Below are positions 57,447 to 64,000 of a DNA stretch of 64,000 nucleotides, one piece after another. Made by a program: the position numbers and the translations under genes. This DNA is from Dactylis glomerata. Its lineage: Eukaryota > Streptophyta > Magnoliopsida > Poales > Poaceae. Under the pieces are notes generated by a model, which saw nothing but the letters and a program-made list of their open reading frames with translations, was not told the DNA's origin and did not search any database. Where the stretch lies: NCBI GenBank assembly GCA_007115705.1, contig QXEO01000553.1, positions 13,008,491-13,072,490 on the forward strand. Direction: 5' to 3'. Position 1 is the stretch's first letter. Each line of letters begins with the position of its first letter.

Positions 57447-58130
57447 TTTGTCGGGTTAAGCTTGAGCTTGTACCTGTTTAAGTTATCGAAGGTTTTTGCC
57501 AAATCACTAATTAGTGACTCCTCTTTTCTTGTGGTGATGACCACGTTGTCGATGTAGACTTGAATGTTTCATCCTATTTGATTTTCGAGGCAATTTTGCA
57601 TCATCCTTTGGTAGGTTGCTCCTGCGTTTTTTAGGCCGAAAGGCATGACTTGGTAGCAGTTAACGCCATAAGGTGTTATGAAAGCTGTTTTTCCTCATCT
57701 TCTTTCTTCAACTTGATCTAGTTGTACGCAGAATATGCGTCCAGGAAGGAAAGCCTCGCGCACCCTGCTGTTGAGTCAATTATCTGATCAATGCGAGGTA
57801 GAGGGAAGGGATCCTTTGGATAGTGTTTGTTGAGAGACGTATAGTCGACGCACACTCTTTGCACATCTGTGTTTTTCTTAGGGACTATAACTGGATTAGA
57901 TACCCAAGTAGATGTTTTGATTTCTCAAATGAACCCTGCGTTTTTGAGCCTGTGCAGTTCGGACGCTATTGCTTTCCTTTTGGGTTCATCGAATCTTCTC
58001 AATGGTTGTTTGAGGCTTTGGGATCGACATTTAGTGCGTGATCGACGAGTTCCCTGGGAACCCCTGGCATGTCTGAAGGACACCAGGCAAAGATTTCCTA
58101 GCGCTCACGGAGGAACTCGACAAGCGCGCT
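57447..58130 (-). pseudogene. Element F reverse transcriptase core, mutated active site
   Basis: Homologous to 28760-29430 of element C but frameshifted: a ~7-bp deletion near 58010-58022 and further breaks. The catalytic box reads YIDN (codons within 57545-57556; the last Asp is Asn, AAC on the minus strand at 57547-57545) where C has YIDD. The second Asp binds the catalytic metal in reverse transcriptases, so this copy should be inactive even apart from the frameshifts. Confidence 0.8.
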
Positions 58131-59630
58131 TTCCTATGCGGGATCCAGGTTTACTGCTATAGAGGTAGTTTTGTTCGGGTCAGTGGGGTGGACCTGGATT
58201 TTCTTCGAGTGTTGAGTTGCATCGAAAGCCTGATCTGGCAGGGATCGCCCGACGTCGGGTAGTACGTTGTGATTGATTTCGCCTTTCAGCCATGTGTATT
58301 CTGCTGTCATGCCGAAGGTTTGCGCCAACCTGTTGAATTCCTTGTCACAAGTGTTAGATACTTCGAAACTGCCTTGAACTGTGATTGTTCCTCTAGGCCC
58401 TGGAATCTTTAGCGTGAGATAGGCGTAGTGGGGTACTGCCATGAATTTTGCAAATGCTGGACGCCCCAGGATTGCATGATACTGTGAAGGCCAATCCATG
58501 ACTTCAAACTCCAGCTTCTCTTTGCGGTAGTTGCTGCTATTGCCAAAGCAAACGTCGAGCTCTATTTTCTCGAGAGGGTAATTTGCGCTTCCTGGTACTA
58601 TACCGTGGAAAGAACAATCTGTTGGCTTTAGACATCCAATGAGATGCACATTGCCCTCAGAGTTCTTGCGTATATTAAGTTTATGCCGCTTCCTGCATCC
58701 ATGAATACTCTCCTGATGTCGTATCCCCCTATTTGCGCCTTTAGTACCATTGGAGCGTGCCCTAGCCTGGGAACTTTCCTCGGGTGGTCCGCTCTGCTAA
58801 ATCTAACTGGTTGATCGGACCACTGCAAGTACTCTGTAGTAGCTGGTGGTGATGATATTGCCAAGTTGACCTGTCTGGATATGCTCTTTCTTTCTTTCTT
58901 TCGTTGACTTTGGTACTGGTTGAATCATTGCTAATATATATACCTTTGACTACAGCTATTTTGCGAGTCGTTGCATTTGATATCCTTGACTTGCGCTTTT
59001 TCCTCCCTGTCGTGTTCCTTGACTTGAATCCATGGCATTTTGCAACCTTAGGAAGGTTCTGCAATCTTTCATCTGGTGGTTGGAAACTCTTTTCCCTTCT
59101 ACGTATGCATAATGGATGCGACAAGGACCATATAGCATATCTTCTGCCGAGGGATCCGAGTACCTTAGTTTCTCCTTTCCCCTGTTATCTCTTGCTTGAA
59201 ACTCTTTGCCTTCGTGGCCTTCCTCGTTCCTTCTGTCATATCCCGTGGCTATCTGGTTTCGCCTTCCGTGGCTGTCGCCGTTGCGGTATCTTTGCCTTTG
59301 CCTGCTTGTTTTATCGACTTCTGGTGAACGTCCCCTTTTGTTGTTATATGCATCTTCTCCATCAGTGAATCTGTTGGCTACTTCCATTAGTTCTGAAACT
59401 GTTCTTGGCTTTATTCTCCCTATCTCTTCAACGAGGTCTGAACGACGAAGTCCGGCTGAAAAGGCATCATTGCTCTTTCGTCGGAGACGTCCTCTGCAGA
59501 ATTTTTAATGACACTCCAGCATTGTATATAAGAGCGCAGAGTTTCGTCTCTCCTCTGCACGCACGACTTGACTTCTTCCAATGACGCTGGTCATTTGTAT
59601 GTTGAGTGGAAATTTCTTGCGAATTGACTC
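58131..59630 (-). pseudogene. Element F protease and Gag C-terminus
   Basis: Frames 58864-58628 and 58649-58134 encode the retropepsin. The active site is FMDAGSG (Asp codon 58699-58697), intact, unlike in C. The atypical Cys/His cluster (C-x2-H ... H-x4-C) is in the frame 59387-58956. The last frame ends at a TAG near 58134, the same stop as in C, and a second in-frame TAG lies about 36 bases further on in both elements. Frameshifts separate the frames. Confidence 0.8.
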
Positions 59631-61065
59631 TCTAGTTCCCCCAACTTCCGATGGAATCGTTGGGTAAAGTATTTAACCAGGACCGCGCTGCACCGGTGAG
59701 GTGTAACTGCAGACTTTGCATTGCTGTTGCTCTTGTTCCTCCGAGTATTTGTACTGCTTGTAGGTAGTCTGACAACCATAGAATTGGTTCTTGTGACCCA
59801 TCATATTTTTCTTGTTCATGTGGCAACTTGAATCCTTTGGGTACTTGCGTTTTGCGAACCCTGCGGGTAAAGCATAACGCGCCCATCTCTTTTTCGTTGT
59901 CTTCGTAGTTTTCTTCCCTCCACGCACAATGTGAGTTATTTACCCTTGCTTGTGCTATTATGTTCCTTGCATCCTCCTTCCTCATTTGGCGTTTCTCGTC
60001 CTCTGAAGACTCGCTAGTTTCGTTCCGCGAAGATTTGCGCTTGACCTCTTCTTTTTGCCTTTCCCTATGGTGAGTTGACTTTTTCTCTGGAAGATTTCCC
60101 CTTAGATTGTCTTCTACCAACCCGAGGCTTCGTATTGCGGCCTGATGCATGTGTTCCCGCGGGTCTCCGGGCTTTGGTTGCGTAGTTAGTAGGTATGCAT
60201 GTGCTGTCACCAATGCTGCTTCTGGTGTTTCTTGCACAAATTCTTCTTCCTTCTCTGGTGGGTTCGCACTTGGGCTTTTCATGTAGCTTTCTTCCACTGC
60301 CCGTGCTGTTGTCCTTCTACTGTGCTTCGGGTCTCTGTGCCTCTCCATGCTGGACTCTGATGAATCGCTATATTCATCCCGATATCCTCCATTTGATGTG
60401 CTGTTGTAATCTTGGCTTCTCATAATCATGTCTCTTTCCTGCCTTAACTTCTTTCTGCGTTGGTGTAGCGCGTATTGATATCCCATTAGAACTTCTCTTC
60501 TTGAATCTGCGGGTACATCAGTCCCGTGGTTGATAGCTGACATGATCATTCTCCATTCTTCGGCGGAAACATGGACTTTCTCCTTCTCTTTCTTGCCATT
60601 GCTCCTTAATTTGTCGACTTGCATGTCGACCTCCTTGTTGCCTACGTGATTGTTTTCTTCTTCTGTTGCTTCAGTGATGATGACGCATAACTGGTGTACG
60701 CTTCTGGAGACGCCGCTGCTTCTGCTGGCGAAGTCCCTTGACTTGTCGCGTGGCTTGTCCATTGCTGCTTCAGCGATGAGCTTTCGCCCGATTTCGTCGG
60801 GTTCCTTGAGTTTCTCCTGCAGATTTTCTGTTGCTGCTGGGCTGACTGGCGAGTTTGCCTCGCTAGAAGAGCCCACAGATGATCCAGACTTGGCAATTAT
60901 TTCGGTTTTACTTATCGACGGACCCGCTTTCACCGGATCCGAAAGACAAGTTGAACCTGAAGGTCCAACATAGAAGCTCAGATTTCTGATTGTTAACTCC
61001 ATCTTTCTATTTTCGTCGACTTCTGGACTGCTATTGGCTAAAAGCAAAAAAGCCGTCGAATTCAT
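59631..61065 (-). pseudogene. Element F Gag, frameshifted at its end
   Basis: The long frame starts at ATG 61065-61063 (MNSTAF), which is conserved in C; the upstream ATG of C is GTG here. It reads through the site where C has a nonsense codon. The Gag core (TRRVRKTQVPKGFKLP, LTGAARSWL) is followed by a one-base deletion near 59645 relative to C, which ends the frame at 59632. The basic, Ser-rich middle (about 59950-60450) probably binds RNA. Confidence 0.8.
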
Positions 61066-61102
61066 GACTCCAACGCCCAGAGTCCCCACGGTCGGTGCCA
61101 CT

Positions 61103-61436
61103 TGACGAGGGCTAGCTCGACAAATGTCCTAGATGAAGGACTTAGGATCGGGGAGACAGGGCGTCGGATGAACTCGAAGGTAAAATCAGTCAAACAAGGT
61201 GGTTATCGAAAGTAAACGTGGGTATAAACCTGGCTTGCTTTCAATCTGTCCCTTACCGTACCCTCCTAGCCCCTATATATAGGTGGCCAGGTCTCAGGGA
61301 TCGGGAGGGATCCGACACAGATTACAATATTGAAATACGACATGAACCCGTATTTCGACTAGTATTACAATTGGGCCTAGCTTAACGGGCCTTACGGGTA
61401 GCTAACTAACGGGCTCTATTATCTATACCCTTGTCA
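61103..61436 (-). mobile_element. Element F 5' LTR
   Basis: 334 bp, six differences from the 3' LTR counted by eye. On the minus strand it is followed by TTGGCGCC-like PBS sequence (about 61082-61101, partly mutated: gtggcaccgacc). A TATA motif (tatatata) lies near 61275-61282 on either strand. Confidence 0.9.
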
Positions 61437-61441
61437 CCCAG

Positions 61442-61976
61442 CATGTTGTTATTTATCTTATGGAGAGACACCACTAGTGAACTGTGGACCCCGGTCTAAT
61501 TTCCTTTATATTGCTATTACCTGTTTACTTTACTCGCACTATTTACTTTCTTGCATACTACTATTGCTTTCCACTCGATACGCTCATTCCTTTGTTTACA
61601 GCAAACCGGTGAGATTGAAAACCTCATCGTAAGTTGGGAGCAAAGTACTTGGCTGTGTTGTGTACAGGTTCCACATTGTTGCTGGTGCAAAGCAAAGCAC
61701 TGGACGAGGTGCCTTATAAATTGTCCGGAGCTGTCGCGAAGCTAGCATACATCACCTTCAGACGTTTGGCTTTTTCCTACTGGATTGATACACCTTGGTT
61801 TCATAACTGAGGGAAAACTTGCTGTTGTATTCATCACACCTTCTCTTGGGGTTCCCAACTGGCCGGTCATTTACATCATCAACACCGCGCCACCAACAAG
61901 TTTTTCTGGCGCCGTTGCCGGGGATTGAAGAAGTAGAATTTCCCACGTCAACTACACGCCAGCAAAACGCCAAGCA
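61442..61976 (+). mobile_element. Chimeric 3' LTR of elements D/E, right part
   Basis: Continues the LTR interrupted by F (TSD cccag). Unlike element E's 5' LTR, it matches the D type: ggacgagg(c/t)gccttataaattg, the embedded PBS-like sequence (61907-61924) and the ccagcaaaacgccaagca end. TSD gagat follows (61977-61981). Confidence 0.8.
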
Positions 61977-62304
61977 GAGATAGACGGTGGGAAGGAAAAA
62001 CCCTAGATGAGATGAGGAAGAAGAAGAAGAAGCGGCGGAGGAAGAAACTAATGAAAGGATTAGGGTTTTTACCCTAGCCAAACGTGCTTTATTTATAAGT
62101 ACATCTTAATGGGCCTCCGCAGAGGCAAGGTCCAAAGTATGTCTACGGGCTTTTATATTCTGCCTAGAGCAGACGATAAAGAAGCATCAATGTATCAAGA
62201 TAAAAGATACGTACAAAAAAAGAGAGAAAAAAAGGGGGAAAGTATCTATCAAGAAGCACAACGTACCTCGTCTTGGACTGGGGGGCTTACGCCATAAGAA
62301 AAGA
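61977..62304 (-). promoter_or_regulatory. Promoter and 5' leader of the element C B3 gene, displaced 29 kb
   Basis: The minus strand aligns with 53640-53942 of element F: the CT-rich leader ending tctagggttttt, aaaccctaa, the TATA (about 62086-62098), gaggcccatta, a ttgatac/gattc stretch, cttgatagatac and aagccccc. Bases 61977-61981 are the right TSD of element D; the ATG it belongs to is at 32915. It stops at 62304, where a Helitron end begins. The long CT/TTT tract (62215-62240) also occurs in F. Confidence 0.8.
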
Positions 62305-62495
62305 CTAGGGAAAATGCCCGTGCTTTGCACCGGGGGTATTTTGATAAAAAACATCAGCACAACATGAATTGTGCCTCAAAGTCTATTGGCCAACATACAA
62401 ATTTAATTTTGAAAATCAGGTTGACATAATTTGAATCCAAACATATTTTAAATATCTAAGATCATGGCACTGCTAGATATACATGTACACCTAAA

Positions 62496-62925
62496 TGTAA
62501 GTTGGCCGACTACTTCACCTTCCGCTATGACAGGGACAATGTGATGTGGCTCCTGTACGACGGTCCGGATACCACGAGCATCTACTGGCCGACCCCAGGC
62601 ATAGACGTGTACACGAGCGGCCAGACAAACTACAACAGCTCACGAATCGGCGTCCTCAACGACACCGGCGCTTTCGTCTCCAGCAACGGACTGTGCGTCC
62701 AGGCCTCTGACCTGGGTGCCCCTGGCATCCAGAGACGGCTAACGATCGATCCGGATGGAAACTTGCGGCTCTATAGCCTCGTGAATGCGACCGGTGGCTG
62801 GACGCTATCGTGGGTGGCGCTAAACCAGCCGTGCTCCGTGCATGGGCTGTGCGGCAAGAATGCGGTATGCGAGTACCAGCCGTCCCTCCGATGCTCGTGC
62901 ATCCCACCGCCCCTAGAGGAGGCGC
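62496..62925 (+). pseudogene. S-locus/PK1-type receptor kinase fragment
   Basis: The open frame shows YFTFRYD, MWLLYDGPDTTS, IYWPTPG, NYNSSRIGVLNDTG, RRLTIDPDGNLRLYSL and a Cys-rich EGF-like start (CSVHGLCGKNAVC ... CSC). These are the S-locus glycoprotein and EGF-like regions of plant G-type lectin receptor kinases, closest in memory to the maize ZmPK1 type. There is no signal peptide, complete lectin domain, transmembrane segment or kinase. It begins abruptly and after CSCIPP continues as unrelated sequence. A gene fragment, probably captured by the neighbouring Helitron; not a working receptor. Confidence 0.8.
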
Positions 62926-63581
62926 CGGCGGCCGCTTCTCAGAGGCGCGGCCATGGCCCATGGCCATGCTGCTACTCGATCAGGTTCGACCGCCCACGCG
63001 GGAGACGCCGTTTTGCCCCATGAGCGCGTGCTTTGAGTGGATTCGGGGTGGGAGTAGAGTTCTCGTCCGCCCGTTCACCGACCGCGCACGGGACTGCAGA
63101 GGACTACGCCAACCTTGGCCGCCGCTACAGGGAGGTCCGCAGGGAGGACGATGTTGGTGCGCTCCGGCACCAGGATAGTCAGTGCGCCACGGCACAGGAT
63201 GCCGGCAGCACGGCCCGGTCACCGCCGCAGGGAGGAGGACCTTGGTTCGCCATTGCACAGGATGCCGGCAGCATACTCCGATGCGCCGGACTCAGCACCT
63301 GGAGGAGGGGACGGGAATGGATGGGTGACGGCCACGCCCCGCTCCGTCCGCGACCACACGCCTAGAACCGCCCAGCCGCGGCGGGGAAGGGATGGGCGCC
63401 CCGTCTGTGCCCGTGCAGCCGCCTGTGCCCACATGGAACCTCCTTGCCGGCCAGGCCGCCCGAGCGCCCGCACGCCGCCGGCCGCCCGCTCCCACGCCAC
63501 CGGCCGCGTCGCGCCCACCTGGAACGGCCTGAGCTCCCGCCATCGGGGTCGCTTGGTCTACGGCGGGGAAGGGAGGGATGA
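62926..63581. other. GC-rich block of unknown origin
   Basis: Several overlapping long frames on both strands result from high GC and none has a recognisable domain. A 25-bp imperfect direct repeat ending caggatgccggcagca occurs at about 63186-63210 and 63250-63274. It could be captured exon or promoter sequence. Confidence 0.4.
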
Positions 63582-63812
63582 TGTCTATGCACGCGTCTGT
63601 TCTTGTAGATAGTGTTGGGCCTCCAAGTGCAGAGGTTTGTAGAACAGCAGCAAGTTTCCCTTAAGTGGATCACCCAAGGTTTATCGAACTCAGGGAGGAA
63701 GAGGTCAAAGCTATCCCTCTCAAACAACCCTGCAATTATGATACAGAAAGTCTCTTGTGTCCCCAACACACCCAATGCACTTGTCAGATGTATAGGTGCA
63801 CTAGTTTGTCGC
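63582..63812 (-). mobile_element. Antisense fragment of an element B-type LTR
   Basis: The reverse complement of 63582-63812 matches about 20825-21048 of the element B 5' LTR, including ggcccaacact and the cttgggtgatccactta block. On the minus strand it ends gcatagaca at 63582. No PBS follows on the left, so it is a 3' LTR remnant or truncated. Confidence 0.75.
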
Positions 63813-64000
63813 TATCCCAACCTTCAATATTGTTTTGAATTGTTTCAAGCAGACCCCACTTGGTGTCAACATCCTTGCTTGTGAAAGACCCATCAAAGCA
63901 TGCATCTAGATAGTCCTTGTAATATCCTGGAAGCCTTGCATAAAAATTATTAATAACAATATTACGGGGAAGATCATGAATAGGACATTTGTGCATTAGT
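63813..64000 (-). pseudogene. Gypsy gag-like fragment at the window edge
   Basis: The minus-strand frame (from the edge toward 63784) reads CPIHDLP, then INNFYARLPGYYKDYLDACFDGS, a pattern like the Gag core of element A (NCPTHGL, QTFYAGL, LLDSAAGG). It is fused to the LTR remnant on its left without the usual intervening regions, so the element has an internal deletion. It continues beyond 64000. Confidence 0.5.

Larger units (their letters stand above)
52413..61436 (-). mobile_element. Element F: Tat-like Gypsy retrotransposon with an intact antisense B3 gene
   Basis: Complete element on the minus strand: 5' LTR (61103-61436), gag (to ~58900), protease, RT, RNase H, archaeal-type RNase H, integrase (to 54918), the B3 gene (plus strand, 53948-54520) and 3' LTR (52413-52746). 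TSD cccag at 52408-52412 and 61437-61441. The LTRs differ at 6 of 334 positions by eye (1.8%), one of the younger events in the window. gag-pol is broken in several places, including the catalytic YIDD (now YIDN). Confidence 0.9.
32922..61976 (+). mobile_element. Element D: Athila-like element hosting a large nest
   Basis: D starts tgatacatctc at 32922 and ends ccaagca at 61976, flanked by gagac (32917-32921) and gagat (61977-61981). The flanks join precisely: bases right of 61981 align gap-free with the B3 leader of element F. D holds its 5' LTR (with a Helitron inside), an ORF split by a giant LTR, part of its 3' region, a truncated second giant LTR, element E and a chimeric 3' LTR that itself contains element F. 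The remainder of D's own 3' region is missing, consistent with recombination between the D and E 3' LTRs. Confidence 0.8.
62305..63581 (-). mobile_element. Probable Helitron end with captured sequences
   Basis: On the minus strand the sequence ends with an imperfect hairpin (cccggtgc / gcacggg with a 3-base loop, 62317-62334), 12 bases, then CTAG (62305-62308). This is the typical Helitron 3' terminus. The 5' TC end cannot be placed; I set the right limit provisionally at the next LTR (63582). A receptor-kinase fragment and a GC-rich block inside suggest gene capture. Confidence 0.45.

Noticed and set aside
61442..61976. 5' LTR of a further element, because a PBS follows at 61907
   Set aside because: The TSD gagac/gagat and the gap-free match of the right flank to the B3 leader place the LTR end at 61976, so that PBS is embedded in the 3' LTR and no internal region follows.
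62926..63612. Several long overlapping ORFs near the right edge
   Set aside because: High GC opens all frames on both strands; none shows a known domain or coding bias toward one strand.

Overview
This window is plant nuclear DNA, almost entirely nested LTR retrotransposons. The repeat types (Athila-like Gypsy elements starting TGATACGT and primed by tRNA-Asp, Tat-like Gypsy elements with an extra RNase H, tRNA-iMet-primed Copia, Helitrons with CTAG ends) suggest a large grass genome, most likely Pooideae and plausibly Triticeae. That is recognition, not a database result. I see no complete host gene, rRNA, tRNA or CRISPR array. All boundaries were set by eye and may be off by a few bases.

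Left part (1-19603). An Athila-like LTR end carrying a 92-bp inverted duplication (1-1245) is followed by an unassigned LTR (1246-2568), an antisense non-autonomous Copia (2569-4953), an assembly gap (4954-5387), an antisense Gypsy gag with its 5' LTR (5388-7940), then element A (7941-15904). A is an Athila-like element with an intact 683-aa Gag-protease ORF but no polymerase. 15905-19574 holds LTR-like fragments.

Middle and right part, one nested stack. Element B (19604-25424, Athila-like relative with a different ORF) is interrupted in its 3' LTR by element C (Tat-like Gypsy, 25425-32921, resuming at 61977-62304). C is interrupted in the 5' UTR of its own antisense cargo gene by element D (Athila-like, 32922-61976; TSD gagac/gagat). 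D holds a Helitron in its 5' LTR (34079-36237), a 4.77-kb giant LTR (37010-41775, TSD ggagg), a truncated second copy of that giant LTR (43033-45927) and element E (45928 onward, same family as D). D and E share one chimeric 3' LTR (51273-52412 plus 61442-61976), which points to LTR-LTR recombination that deleted the intervening DNA. A second Tat-like element, F (52413-61436, antisense, TSD cccag), sits inside that chimeric LTR. The right edge (62305-64000) has a Helitron end, an S-locus/PK1-type receptor-kinase fragment, and an antisense LTR with a gag fragment.

Main discovery candidate. Both Tat-like elements (C and F) carry, antisense to gag-pol and between integrase and the 3' LTR, a complete gene-like unit: TATA box, CT-rich 5' leader and a 190-aa ORF with two AT-hook-like motifs and a REM-type B3 DNA-binding domain. 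It is intact in F and broken in C. Between the copies, synonymous differences outnumber replacements in the B3 block by roughly 30 to 12 by eye, which suggests the protein was under selection within the retrotransposon lineage. A second theme is modular exchange: Athila-like elements with matching LTR, leader and 3' non-coding regions carry different proteins (Gag-protease in A, an orphan 197-aa ORF in D and E; B has an acidic repeat protein in a diverged frame).
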